In this document: piece after piece, positions 36,621 through 49,149 of the stretch | How the letters are laid out: each line of letters begins with the position of its first letter | Position numbering within the stretch: position 1 is the first letter of the stretch | Assembly: GCF_000283155.1 (NCBI RefSeq) | Contig: NW_004454166.1 | Span: 15,859,309-15,923,308 of the forward strand | Length of the DNA stretch: 64,000 nucleotides | Direction: 5' to 3' | DNA from: Ceratotherium simum simum | Lineage: Eukaryota > Chordata > Mammalia > Perissodactyla > Rhinocerotidae | Translations under genes and position numbers: made by a program | Notes under the pieces: model-generated | What the model was told of the DNA's origin: nothing | The model's database searches: none | Seen by the model: only the letters and a program-made list of their open reading frames with translations

Positions 36621-37814
36621 AAGGCTGCATACATCTTACGGGAAGTCAGATGATAAGGATTGGGACCGTTGTCACTGGTCTAGTGTCTGCAGCTGGGACT
36701 TGGCCAGAGAGCCAGGCACCCTCCCTTTTGTTGCTCTTGCCACAGACTGTCGGCCTTCTTCCAACCCCTGTCACAAAGGAGGTCATGATAGAAATGCAGC
36801 TGTGTGCACAGTTGCCCTCTGTCTTCCAGCTGCCTGTCCTGTTGCTTAGTTCCTAGCTGTCCCTGTGATATTCTGGAATATGGTGCCATCTGCTGAGCCC
36901 ATGTCTGAGTCTCATTTAAAGGAATGACATGGAATACTGTGTTTATATATTTAAAAATTTCTAATGATTTAGCTTCCCAATATAAATATGGAAGTCACCT
37001 TTCCTGACTAGGGAGGGAAGTAGAGACAGCAAGTTCTGCCACTGACCTAGTTTGGAAGCTGAAGATCTTGTGTTTAGAAGATGTCACCTAAATAGTTCTG
37101 CCGGCATTCGTACCTGCTCAGCACTGAATACGAGCTTTCTCCGAGGCAGGTTTTGTCATTTAATATATGTTCAGCCCTATGTGGGACAGTTCCTTTCCAA
37201 AGACAGGAACTGAAGGTTATGAATAATGGGCCAAATAAAATGTTGACTGTGCCCTGACTTGCTGGCGGCCTGAAGGTCACACCTATCTTGGAGCAGATGG
37301 AACAGCTGTTTCTGGCTCGCACATTCCACCCAGCTGAGCTGTGGGGCTCCCCCTCATGCTCTGCCCTTCTTGCTGTCCTGGGTGACTTCCTTCTCCTCCC
37401 AGTGGTGTTCTTCCTGCTCCTGCTGTTCTCACCTCCCTGGAGCATCACTTACCCCTATGACTCATTCTCTTGGCCACGAGAGTTGTTACAAGGGGCGGAA
37501 GGGTTTCTTTCCAGCCAATGAGACTAACCAGTAGGTTCCAAACACACCTACGTTCTCTTAGCACACTGGGGTGGGCAGTCTTCATCTTCTCTCTTTCTGG
37601 TGGGATACTGAGCCATGCCAAAGTTAATTTTGCTACTTATTTAGCAGTTGTGGTATTTAACAACAAAGCAGGGGCTGTCATGATGGCGATGTACCAGTGA
37701 GTGTGATCTGACAGTGAGGGCAGCAGAAATTGTGCCGCCAGTTTTGGATCTGGGGCGGCAGCTACTTTGGTGGGCAGAGGAGGGCTTGGTTGGCGGCCTG
37801 TCCATGTTGACCAT

Positions 37815-38240
37815 GGTTTTGTAGAAAGAGCACAGGCCTTAGAATGAGATGGCTGTGGGGGCCCTCCCCAGTGACATAGTGGTTAAGTTCGTGCATTCCG
37901 CTTCAGTGGCCTGGGGTTTGCCGGTTCAGATTCTGGGCGCGGACCTACTCACCGCTCATCAAGCCATGCTGAGGCGGCATCCCACGTAGAGGCGCTACAG
38001 CTCTACAACTAGGATATACAACTATGTACTGGGGGCTTTGGGGAGAAAAAAGAAAAAAAGAGGAAGATTGGCAACAGATGTTAGCTCAGGGCCAATCTTC
38101 CTCAAAAAGAAAAAAGAAAAAAATCAGACGGCCCTGGGTTCAAATCCCAGCTGTGCTGGGACTGGTTTGCTCATTAGCCTTTGAGGGGCTCATACATGTG
38201 ACTGCTGTGAAGATGTGAAGATCGGCATTGTCTGATATAG
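37815..38240 (+). mobile_element. ERE-lineage SINE inserted into a MIR
   Basis: MIR start gtagaaagagcacaggcctt at 37822 resumes after the SINE as tgggttcaaatcccagctgt at 38136. Between them an older ERE-type SINE (about 37858-38122) has the variant head gacatagtggttaagttcgt and an A-rich tail. Flanks atgagatggctgtggg and atcagacggccctggg look like an eroded target duplication. Confidence 0.78.
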
Positions 38241-40149
38241 TAACAGATGCTCTGTTGGTGGGGCCTCTGTTTACCATACCAGTACCAGTTGTCCCGGTAG
38301 GAATGCTGAATGAGAACTTGTTTTCTGGGTTTGTTGCCACTTATGTTTTTTTTAATTAAAATTTTTTTCTGACTGCACTGTTTTGGGCATTGTTTCTTGT
38401 GTCTTAAAGCTTCCCCTGCTCACCCACTCCTCCTGAATGCCTATCCTCTCTGACCACCTATCAGCAGGTAGAGAGACGGCTAGGAAATGAGTAGCTTAAG
38501 GTTTTGCTGTGCTTTGTTTTATGTGGTTCTAGACCACACAAAACAGTGGGTTGAGCCCACTTTCCAGAGCTGCTGTCGGTGAGATAAAAGTCAGGGTATC
38601 AGGAAGTGGGTCAGGGCTCATTCCACCCCAAGGACTCATTGAGTTCTACTGTTAGTAACTATAGTGGGAGTAAGATTGTTCACAGGTCCATCGCAGGGAT
38701 GCAGGGGAGGAGAGGATTCCTGCCGAAAGGTGGGCAGTTTTCACAGGAGAGGGCCCTGGGTCTGGGCATGTTAACAGAAGATCTGAGGCCTTAACTTATT
38801 TTGAGGTGAAATCTTGAAACGTTGCTCTGAAGAGTGAGGGAAGCTTGATTTTTGTGAAGTCACAGAGTGGTATCAAAATCTGATCGCTCCTCTGTAACCC
38901 AGAAGAAGAAAGTGGCCTCGTGCGTCTCCATGACCCTCACTGCACATTTCGCACTGGGCTGGACATCTTAGGACAAAGGATGAGCCCTGTGGCTCCAGCC
39001 GCTGGACTGGAGCCCTTTGGCTGCGGCTTCTCAGTGTGTGCCGAGGGCATGCAGTGATGAGGCCTTGAGAGCTGAGGGAAAACGTTAGCATGTAGAATTT
39101 GAAGTTTGGCTTTGTTTTTAGGTTGAGGAAACTCAGCAGGCCTTGAGGTGGTTTATTCTCAGGCAGATGGAGCTTCGTTGTGTCGACTTGGCTTTCCTCA
39201 TTATAATTTTGAAGTTAGAGAAATTGTGGGCACTTAGTAGGGCGCCAGCTGCCTTCTGCTGCATCTGTCAGGACCACAGACTTGTATAAATCTGAGTATC
39301 TGACCCTCCTTAGAAGCCAGGGAGGCTATCAGAGCTGTTACTAGAAACAGAGAGGCCGAGGACATGCATGTAAAACTGGATGGGAAGCAGACGTACCCTA
39401 ATGTGCACAGGAGGGTACACTGTGGAGGGAACCTGCACATTTTACGCTATTCTGCATTTGACTCTGTTCAATGCTAATATATTCATGAGCTGCTGGTTCA
39501 GAAAAGAACAAAGAAGGGATGCCAAGAGAGAATGCTTTATAAAAATCTGAGAATTACCTTCAAAAGGTAAAAAAAAAAACAAAAAAACAAAAAATGGTGG
39601 AGGGGTTATTTTAGGCCCTGGCCCTCAGGTGGCCTTGTACTGGGTATGGTGCTGGGTGAAGAGGTTGTTGGAGACAGGTGGTGTCATTGTGGAGGTGAGA
39701 AGGTGTGTGGTGTGGAGGTGGAGGGTAGTGGAAAACAGGTATATTGAGCGGTTGCTTCTCAGGTTGAGCCCAGTTGGGGAGGGGAGGTAGAATGTGGGAT
39801 CGCTTGGACAAACTTCTTGAAGGCTGTGGACTTTTAAAAGCTCTTGGAACTACCAGAATGGTTAACATTCTGGAATGGGGAAGTTGTGGCAGACAGCAAG
39901 AACTCTATTCCAAAGTGCCAGACAGGAACAGGGAGACTTCTTAATCTGGAGCTTCTACTGACCTGCGAGTTAAGCATGCATACCTGTTGTTACCACACGC
40001 TTTTGACAATGAGGAGAGACAAGCCTGATGTTTCCCAGTTCTCTTCACAGCAGCCATGATGTCAACCTGGGTTAGAAAGCCAGACCAGTGAGGCAGAGGT
40101 CACATCAGCCAGAGAAGGGCAGGAGTCTGCCACCTCCCTTATCTTGCTT

Positions 40150-40310
40150 AATTCCTACAACAGCCTCTATCAGTGTGGTTGTTCCCATCTTACAGATGAG
40201 GAACCAGGGCTCGGGGAATTATATAACTTGCCTGCCTAAGCTAACAAATGGTAGAGCTGGGATTGGCCTCCCAGATGTGTCTGGCTCCAAAGTTGGAGCT
40301 CTTTATCCCC
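40150..40310 (-). repeat. MIR, antisense
   Basis: cagatgaggaaccagggctc, aacttgcctgcctaagctaa and tggtagagctgggattggcc follow the reverse MIR sequence. Confidence 0.72.
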
Positions 40311-40679
40311 ACTGTGTGGGCTCCCAGCGATCTTGGCTCCATTGAGGAGGAGGGTTCTGGCTTTTGTAAGCATGTAGGGGTGAACGCTAGTGGGACAGGG
40401 GAGGTAATACGGACCTTCTCTTGGGGCTTCAGTCTCTGTGTCCACTAACTCCTCAGTCATCATGCAGGGAAGCTCACGGCTCCTCTATTCTCAGTGTGTC
40501 TGCTCTCAACTCATCTTGTGTCCTTTCTTCTCCCTCCTCACCTGCCGTTCTCTAGAGTTTGTTCCTTTTTATCTACTAAAACAACAATAACAACAACAAC
40601 AACATTCTTTCAGGGCACCAATGACTTCCTATTTGCCAAATTTAGTAGCCTCTTCTCAATCTTGACCCTGTCTCAGTGT

Positions 40680-40960
40680 TTTCTCAACTTTTTTTCATCT
40701 TATGGCTCACATAGAAAATGAAACTATTTGTATGGCACACCGGGATAAACAGACCAGGTTACTTGAAGCTGGAGGTGACCAGCCTGGAACCCGGGCTTCC
40801 CAGAGGGCTGGGGATCAATATTGGTGTCATTCACACAGCACCAGTTAGGAAGCCCTGCCTCATCTTTTTGCTCAGCAGCGTATGGACAAGAAGAGCCATT
40901 TTGAATTGGTTCTGTCATTGGTCCTGGCACCTGTCCCATAGCAGCCGTGAACCCTCTTTC
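40680..40960. repeat. Possible old hAT-type repeat
   Basis: The phrase tttctcaactttttttcatc, followed by atggctcacatag, is reminiscent of hAT-family ends, but no second inverted end was seen. The assignment is weak. Confidence 0.3.
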
Positions 40961-41127
40961 CCCCAAGTCTTGGGATCATGTCTGCTTTACATAATCTTTT
41001 CGGACTTTATTAACCAACTGTCATCATGGGAACAGATAATGTGACATCTCCAGCCTAGCTCCAAGAAGGAAACTTAGGTAGAGATTTATATTATAGGGCC
41101 TAGAAATGCCTGGTACCTGGAAAGAGC

Positions 41128-41631
41128 TCAATAATACTTGTTTTTTTTTCTGGTGAGGAAGATTAGCCCTGAGCTAACATCTGTTGCCAATCCTCCTCTC
41201 TTTGCTGAGGAAGATTGGCCCTGGATCAACATCCATGCCCATCTTCCTCTACTTTAGATGTGGGACACCTGCCAGAGCATGGCTTGATGAGCAGTGCATA
41301 GGTCCACACCCGGGATCCCAACCTGTGAACCCCGGGCCGCCAAAGCGGAGCTCACATACTTAACCACTACACCACCTGGCTGGCCCCTCAAAAATACATT
41401 TTTTTTTTTTTTAAAGATTTTATTTATTTATTTTTTCCCCCCAAAGCCCCAGTAGATAGTTGTATGTCATAGCTGCACATCCTTCTAGTTGCTGTATGTG
41501 GGACTCGGCCTCAGGATGGACGGAGAAGTGGTGCCTCGGTGCGCACCCGGGATCCGAACCCGGGCCGCCAGCATCGGAGCGCGTGCACTTAACCACCAAG
41601 CCACGGGGCCGGCCCTCAAAAATACATTTTT
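41128..41631 (-). mobile_element. Nested pair of ERE-type SINEs, antisense
   Basis: The left copy (about 41148-41387) is an older subfamily, with flanks ctcaataatactt and ctcaaaaatacat as an eroded target duplication. The right copy (41404-41614) is a well-preserved ERE. Its exact duplication ctcaaaaatacattttt lies at 41387-41403 and 41615-41631, so it inserted into the right-hand target duplication of the first. Both face the same way. Confidence 0.88.
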
Positions 41632-42359
41632 AAATGAATGTTGAGTGAGTTAGCATTACCACCCAGCTCCCCAACACACGAAAATCTCAATTTCATCCCA
41701 CTTTACCCTTCTCCCGTCACTCCAACAACCCACATCGTGTAATGGAAATCTTCATGAGAGGAACCAATGGGAAAAAATGCAGTCTTGTCCTCTATTTAGG
41801 AGTTTTTGTCTTTTGAGGTCTTATCTGGTGATTTTTTTTCTTCTTAATGTCTTGTGATAAGCAACCTCCAACCATTAGCATTGGATATTGCCACTCAACA
41901 TTCTTCAGACACAAGATAGCAGAACCCTGACAATACATCAGTCAAAAAATTAAAACACTGAGATAAGAAGGAATGCTGGATGTTACTGGTCAGTGAGTTG
42001 ATTGTCACAAAGACACCATCCAAAAAGAAACAAAAGCCAGAAGAATGTGATCCTGAGCATCTGCTGCCAACAGCCCTCCTCTTCATAAAGTTGGGCAACT
42101 TCAGTAGCTGGGCCCTTCAGACAGCTCACCTCAATTCCTCTTATTCTCGTCTTTTTGAGCCCTTCCCCCTTTCTAACCGCCTCCTCGCTCCTTCCCTGGG
42201 CTTCTATGACTCTGCCCTTTCTGACTCACTTCCTGCTTCTGTGCCTGTCTTTCTTAGCGACCTTTGCTGATTCCTTTAACTCTCTAAATGTAGGCTTCTC
42301 TGTGAGTTCTACCCTTTGACCCTCCCCTCCTCAGCCCCCCGTTTTATTAAAAGTTAAAA

Positions 42360-43145
42360 AAATTTTGATTGTGGCAAAATACACATAACATAAAATTTAC
42401 CATCTTAATCATTTTTAAGTGTACAGTTCAGAGTGTTAAGTAAATTCACATTGTTGTGCAACCAATCTTTAGAACTCTTTTCATCTTGCAGAATTGAAAC
42501 TCTGTACCTGTTAAACAACAACTCCACATTTCCCCCTCCCTCTGGCTTCTGGCAACCTCCATTCTACTTTCTGTGATTTTGACTACTCTAGATACTCATA
42601 TAAGTGGAATGATACAGGATTTGTCTTTTTGTGACTGGCTTGTTTCACTTCGCATAATGTCCTCAAGGTTCATCCATGTTGTAGCATGTGTCAGAATTTC
42701 CTTCCTTTCTAAGGCTAAATAATATTCACTGTATGTATATATTATATTTTGTTTATCCATTCCTCTGTGAATGAAAGCTTGAGTTGTTTCCACCTTTTGG
42801 CTATTGTGAATAATGCTATTATGAACATGAGTGTACAGATATATCTGTTTGTATGTCATACTGTTTTCCATGGTGACTATACCATTTTACATACCCATCA
42901 ACAGTGTACAAAGATTCAAATTTTTCCACATCCTCGCCAATACTTGTTATTTTCTGTTTTTTTTTTTATAGTAGCCATCCTAATGGGTGTGAAGTGGTAT
43001 CTCATTGTAGTTTGGATTTGCATTTCCCTAATGGTTAGTGATGTGAAGCATCTTTTCATGTGCTTGTTAACGATTTGTGTATCTTCTTTGGAGAAACGTC
43101 TATTCAAGCCCTTTGCTCATTTTAAAATAGAGTTGTTTGTTTTCT
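42360..43145 (-). mobile_element. Antisense L1 3' end with ORF2 C-terminal relic
   Basis: Minus-strand translation gives ERKEILTHATTWMNLEDIMR and SQSQKDKSCIIPL, the L1 ORF2 C-terminal motif set following SEYYLA. The 3' UTR lies at 42360-42600 (aaatacacataacataaaat). Upstream ORF2 sequence continues to about 43140 and is broken by stops. L2-like sequence flanks the insertion on both sides. Confidence 0.87.
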
Positions 43146-43709
43146 TGTTGTTGAGTTGTCTCAGCCCCCTCTTCTGAAGGGGAGGTCTCATCCTTCCCAT
43201 GGCTGCAGCTACCTCCTTTATCTGGTCTGTGGACCTCTCCTTTATCCTGAGCCCTATAGTGGACTTTTCTCACTCTGATCACCCAGACTAGAAACTTAAG
43301 GTTCTTCTCTGACTTCCTATATCTTATTTCTCATATGCAATTGGCTGCCAAATCTGTCAGTTGGATTTCCACCATGTTGGTTTAATCTGTCTTCTCCCTT
43401 CTGGTGTTACAGCCATTGCCCTGGTTCCAGGGTGCCAAGGGTAATCTCTTGATCTCAAGGGTGATTTGATGTTGACTCATCTCTGGTCTCTGGTGAAATC
43501 TCGGAGAGGGATAGCATGGGTGAAGGGTGAAAAGAACATATTATCCAGAAAAGGAATGAAATTTGAAAGAACATATTTTATATTCAGAAAACAAAAAAGA
43601 AACTTCTTTTTTAAGACATGGAATAAAGCTCCATAAAATATGCTTGACTTGAAGGACTGTACAAATGATAAATTATCTTTTGTGAACAGTGATTTACGAT
43701 ATTGATACT

Positions 43710-43930
43710 GATCAGAACTAACATATTTGTTGAGCACTTAATGTATGCCAGGCACCAAGTGTTTTATGCACATCATCTCTTTTAACCTCATAACAACCTT
43801 ATAAGATGGATAGTATTATCCAGAAAAAGAAGCTGAGGCATAGAGATGCCCAGAGTCACCCATCTAGTAGGTGGTAGATGTGGTATTCAAACTCTGGAAG
43901 TCTGGCTCTAGAACTGTCTGTATCGTTAGA
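43710..43930 (-). repeat. MIR, antisense
   Basis: ttgagcacttaatgtatgcc, ttataagatggatagtatta and tctagtaggtggtagatgtg follow the reverse of MIR and end tctggctctag. Confidence 0.8.
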
Positions 43931-44159
43931 GGAAGCCAAGGCTTTTCTATTTTCCAAAAGGGGGCATGAATTAAATGAACCTCAGAAAACCTGGCCTTCA
44001 GGAAGAGTCCCAGGCTTCTCATCTTCTACCCTTCCCCTCTCTACGTGCTCCCTGCCTCCCGCCCATCTTGCCAGCTGGGGAAAGTTCTCTCTCTATGCCT
44101 TTGTGGGCACTATGGCCTCTGAGCTACTCCTGAATGGGTCTAGATTTTGTCTCATCTCT

Positions 44160-44480
44160 GTCACTTGCATGTACTGTCACTGTAGAGTGCCCTCTCCCTC
44201 ATCATCGCATTTCCCACTTCTATCGTCTTTGAAGAATTGCCTCAGTGGTATTTCTTCAAGGAAACCTGATCCCTCATCCAAGCTGGACTCGCTCTCCAGC
44301 TCCTCCTCATAGCATGCTTATCACGGGGCTCAGAGAGAAGTGAGAGCACTCATAATATCTCACCTTACTGTCCCCAGACCTGTTCATTTTCTTCCCAACT
44401 AGACTGTAGGTGACTTGAGACAAGATTTGCCTACTGAGACCTAAGCACGTTTGTATTCCTCAGTGCCCAGCATGGAGTGT
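44160..44480 (+). mobile_element. L2 3' part, sense
   Basis: aaacctgatccctcatccaa, then cttcccaactagactgtagg, then tcctcagtgcccagcatgga follow the sense L2 3' order. The pieces at 42090-42300 and 43185-43480 may belong to the same older element, interrupted by the L1. Confidence 0.6.
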
Positions 44481-46457
44481 GTTGTGAAAATGATAAGCTA
44501 AAAATATTCCCCAAAGTGAGGGTCAGGCAGTCATAAAGTCTAAAGATGTAGTTTTAACTTAATTTCTATGGGTCAACCAGAGTTGCCATCCCCTGAACAG
44601 ACCCAGGAATCTTTCCTTTGAGTCAGAGAGCCTACCCTCCCTCTTCTCGCTGTGCCCTGATGAGAGTCTCGTTTCAGAGCTTTACGTTTCCTCCTTGCTG
44701 CAGTAGTTCTGTTAAGCAAACAGGAAGTTGCTCCTAGGCACTTTCACCCACATGCTAAAATGAGCAGTGGCCAGGAGAGCCATAAGGGAACTGGACTGTG
44801 TCTGCAGGGAGGTGAGGCCAGCCCAGAGACACTGGCTCACTGGCTGCCTATTGAGGCTGGTTCACTGGACATTTCTGGGGGAATGGCTGAGGGGAAGCAA
44901 AGCCAGGGCACTCTTGTTTTATTTCACTTTCCCCTGAGGTGGCCAACAGTAATGGGTGAATCAGCAGGGAAAGGCAAGAGTGACAGTGACCTCAGTCATG
45001 GCATCTGAAGAAAAAGTAAAGCCTTTTTTTTTTCCCTTCCAGAAGCTTAAGTGCTTTGAAGAAGGCTTCTTTTCCCTGCTTAAAAGAAAAATTCCTTTCT
45101 TTTAAGTTGCCCAGCATGCCTTGCTATAGCTTTCTCTCCAACTCATCCTTGTCTCACGCAAGCTTAGTTCCCATGCCAGGCATGTTCCAATCCCCTCACC
45201 TGGGCTGCTTCCCTTTCCTTGCTCCTCTGTGCTGCAGCCATCTCCAGATGATCTGGGTGGCAGATGGCCAAGTGCCCTTGGCACTTTTGGAAGCCCTGAA
45301 GGTGTCCAGCTCCCTCAGGCTTGGGCTCGTCATTATTGGTGTTTCTGGGTTGGCTTCTTGCCCATAAGGCCTGGGTATAAACCTTCCTTGGTTGGTAGAG
45401 ATTGACCTGGATGGTGACCCACAGCTTGGAGACATTTGGGATCACAGGCCCCAGCACACAAAATGTACAAGGCCTCATTCGTTGCTGGGAAGCATTTGGC
45501 AGGTGGGTGTTGGACCCAGCTTTGGGCATGTTGACCCCCTGGATACCATCAAGGCCCAGGGGAGCTCTTGAGTTAGGAGAGAAGCTAGCTTTGTTCTTTG
45601 GGAACCAGGGTAATCATTTCCCATTACCTTCTCATAATATTGGATATTCTCTCTCTGGCTGTGTGGGATGGATGAAACTCACCAAAGCAAAGTGAAAGTT
45701 GGAGAATTCAGGTGACATAGTTCCATTTTGAGAAATTCTTGTGAACTTCTTCAAGAAAAACTTCAAGTAGCCTGCTATATTTTTCTTCTTATATTTCAGA
45801 TTCTTTTGACACGCATAAATAATTTTCTTCCCATTTCTCCAGAATTACCTAACTTCAACTCTTCGTTTTTGATTATCTGCAGTCTAGGGGTACATGGACA
45901 AGTCTCCAGTTTATTGGTAATGTGGGATTCAGAGGAGGAAGCTGGCAGTAGTCTTATTATTGCAATTAATTCTCTGACTCATGAGGGTAGGCATTATCAA
46001 ACATCACAAGTAATGGAATAGTTCACATGATATGGGAAAACCGTCTTTTCTGATTTCATTATGGAACACAGGAGACTAGCAGGGCAATACCAGCTACCGC
46101 TGTGTATTTGCAAAATCTACATACATTTTTATCTATGGGTGGGTAAAAAAAAGGAACCCAAGACATATGACTGAATTGCAATGTTTCTTCTTCCTGTTTG
46201 TAAACAAGGGGCTATTCCCCCGCTCTGTGGTGCTTGGATGGGTTTGAAGATCTGGGTCAGCTTAGCCTTGTTCAGAATTCCTTCTTAAACCTGAAAACCC
46301 AAGGCTCTGCCTTCAAATAAATGCCTCCAGAACAGGGAGTATGTTTATGACATTTTAATGTATAATTTGTTCTTCCACAAATGTGTGAGCAGAGGAGCTC
46401 AAGGCGTGAGATACCAGTTGCACGTACACAGCACCCATTTATTCATGTGCGTTCCAG

Positions 46458-46610
46458 GTGCCAGCAGACGTTGAGAAGTGTCAGGATCGGATGGAATGTT
46501 TCAATGCTGATCTGAAAGCCGACATGGAGAGGTGGCAGAACAACAAGAGGCAGGACTTCCGGCAGCTGCTCATGGGAATGGCTGACAAGAACATCCAATA
46601 TTATGAGAAG
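46458..46610 (+). CDS. SNX30: SNX30 exon 8 (BAR domain)
   Basis: 153 nt, 51 codons, phase 0, encoding [19 protein letters not shown] through [11 protein letters not shown], residues 368-418, the last long helix of the BAR domain. The acceptor is gttccag. The donor is AAG/gtgatg, lacking the usual +4 to +6 agt. It lies in a 12-nt tandem duplication (gtgatgagcatg twice, 46611-46634), so a second identical donor lies 12 nt downstream. Read-through into the intron stays open for 16 codons to TAA at 46659-46661. The residues match the human protein I recall. Confidence 0.95.
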
Positions 46611-47689
46611 GTGATGAGCATGGTGATGAGCATGTTGACGAGACTACAGCCCTCTCATTAAGGAAGCATTGCTAATAGCCAGAGTCTTTCGTAAGGACCT
46701 GCCGGAAATCCAGAGGCAGGGACAATCCTGCCAGTCCCATCTCCTTCCCTAATTTTATGTGTTTAGCTTTAGCAACCCCTGCATGTCCTTCTCCTCTGTG
46801 CTAGATGCAGTGCTGAGTTTGGAAGCAGAGGCCCCCCGGGTGCCCACAGGGGGTTCACTTGCACACACTGCTGATGGAAGCCGCAGCTTTATCTGTCATG
46901 CCCTCTGGTCCTGCTGGCTGCCTGCTTCCCCTAGTCAGTTAGGCCCAGCGCAGGGATGCCCCAGGTAAGGGAGGTTTGGGGTTGCTTTAAGCTGTCTTGT
47001 AGTTCTACATGCAGGGGTTCTTCACTTTCCTAGTGCCATGGACCCTTTGGTCATCTGGTGAAGCCTGTAAACCCCTTATCAAAATAACTGTTTGTTTTCT
47101 TTAAATAGACTTTTAAAGACTGTTTTTAAATACCTAAAATAAGGGTATGTAGGATTACAAAGGAAAACTGTTAATAGTTTTTTTCGTGAATCCCTTTGAT
47201 CTGTGCACTTCAGGTTACGCAGCACACACGCACACAGGCATGCACACACGCAGGCACATGCATGCACGGCTCTCATCAAGCTGCAGCCCAGTCTCCTCAA
47301 TCAAGGCTTGCTCCTAGCATATCCAAATCTAGATCATTTCTGCTAAGGAATCCTAGTATTTATTAAAAGCTGAGTTATAGATGAAGAATGGCTTGCTCAC
47401 AATTCAACAGATAATCTGCAGAGTTGACATCAATCTGGACAGGCACTAACTTGGCTTCTCCCGCCACAATTCTAGAAACACGTCCACCTCCCAAACTAGA
47501 AGAATCCATCTTTTTCTAAGGCTTTGATGGGTCTGGCTGCTCTTCAGAGGCAGAGTGTCTGCATCTTTCCTGGGAGGAGAGTTAAGGAAACCAGTCATGG
47601 AATAGCTCTTGCTTGCCAGGTCTTAGGAAGGGCTAGTTTAGAGGGGAAGAGAAAGGTGGCAGACTGCTTTTCTCAACACTGGTTTTATG

Positions 47690-47905
47690 AAGGCCCTGCT
47701 GTGTGCCTGGGCTGGCTATGTATACGTCATCTCATTTAACCCTCACCATAATAACCCTGTTACTTGGGCTGTATGATTCTCAAAGCTGAAGAAAGAGACT
47801 CAGCAAGATTTTAAAACTCTGCCCAAGGTTATACAGCTTTGAGTGACTGAACAAGGATGAGATTCAGCTCTCCAGGTCCACAAATCTGAAAATTCCCACT
47901 CCCAC
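47690..47905 (-). repeat. MIR, antisense
   Basis: gccctgctgtgtgcctgggc, tcatctcatttaaccctcac and tctgcccaaggttatacagc are in reverse MIR order. Confidence 0.72.
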
Positions 47906-48009
47906 ATACTGTCAGTGTAGGGGACAGGGGCCATGTGTCCTCAGGAACAGTCCTGACTGCCCAAAGGTGAGAAGATCATTCCATGTGAAGTCAAGGCCTT
48001 GTTCCTCTG

Positions 48010-48170
48010 CTGACCACACCCTTAGGCAGGGTACCTCTGTTTCTTCATCTGTATAACGGCAGTGATCCCTCTCCACTGAATGATTGTGAAGCTACAATGA
48101 AGTAATGCATACCCGAGTGCCTAGAACATACCTTGCACATGGTAGATACTCAGTAAATGGTACTTCCTTC
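48010..48170 (+). repeat. MIR fragment, sense
   Basis: tgtttcttcatctgtataac and acatggtagatactcagtaa are typical of the MIR 3' part in sense orientation. Confidence 0.62.
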
Positions 48171-48384
48171 CCTGATCCCCTCACCTGCCCTCCACTGTTC
48201 AACGGCCTTCCCACTATACCAAAGCCAACTCAATCGGATGTGTCTATCAGTCCTTGGTGATAATGCCAGCATTCCCAAGGCCCTGGGCCCAGGACTGAAA
48301 CCCAGGTCTTTTGTCTATGTTTGGTAGTCTTCCCACTATACCACACACAGGGTCACTGTCTTGGAGCCTCATCTTGGCTCCTAC

Positions 48385-48790
48385 ATATATTTAAAAAATG
48401 CTTTTTGTGTACTTACTGTGCGCGAGGGACTGGGTATACACATTGGTAAACAAAACAGCAGAACTTCTGCCTTAAGGAGCCCTGGTCCAGTGGAGGACAC
48501 ATGTTAATCCAAGAATCCCAGCTCTGCACAATGAGATACGTGCTTTACAGGAAAAGAACAGGGAAATGTGGGAGAAAATACTAGGGGCATAATTTAGATT
48601 AGGGATGGGAGGGGGCCAGTGGAGTGGGCAGGAAAGGCTGATCTGAGGAAGTAATGTTTCATCTGAGTCTCAGAGACAAGGACTTGAGGAGCAAGTATTC
48701 CCGGCAAAGGGAGCAACGTATGCAAGGGCCCTGAGGTGGGAAAAAGCTTGAGCATTTGAGGACTGAGAGGAAAGCTAGTGTGGGCTTGGT
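48385..48790 (-). mobile_element. Antisense L2 fragment
   Basis: gtaatgtttcatctgagtct, then gcaagggccctgaggtggga, then gaggaaagctagtgtgg follow reversed L2. The start, tgtacttactgtgcgcgagg, resembles a neighbouring old element of the same group. Confidence 0.62.
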
Positions 48791-49149
48791 TCCCCATTGC
48801 TGACATAGAAGGACCCTCCCAGATTTGAGATAATGGCCTAGGGAGAGAACAGGACCCAGAATGCCGCAGACCCCACACTGGGTCTCTTCCTGAAAGCCAG
48901 CTCCTTGAGGCTCCCCAGGCTTCTTTATGTAGGGCAGGGTCCGAGTCTAGCTTCTTCTCCAACCTCAGAGTCACCAGGGAAGGAAGCAGGAAGCGATTTC
49001 ACCACTCCCCTCTCTGGCTTGAGCTAAGATGCCTCTCTCCTCCCACCTCCTCAGAACTCCTCCCCAAATGACTCAGTGCAAAGTCCTGCCTCACCCCTGG
49101 GCTGCTTCGAAGAAAGGCCTTCTGTGGTTCTTCTGTCCTTCCCTTTACA

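Larger units (their letters stand above)
35184..46457. other. SNX30 intron 7
   Basis: An 11.3-kb intron with hAT and MIR relics, one MIR split by an ERE, a nested ERE pair at 41.1-41.6 kb, an antisense L1 at 42.4 kb and L2 pieces. Unassigned blocks are 36650-37800, 38350-40140 and 44480-46440. Within the last, a minus-strand open frame at 45164-45529 (121 codons) has no homology I recognise. Confidence 0.6.

Noticed and set aside
42596..42871. 91-codon minus-strand frame as a gene
   Set aside because: It is L1 ORF2 sequence (HATTWMNLEDIM).
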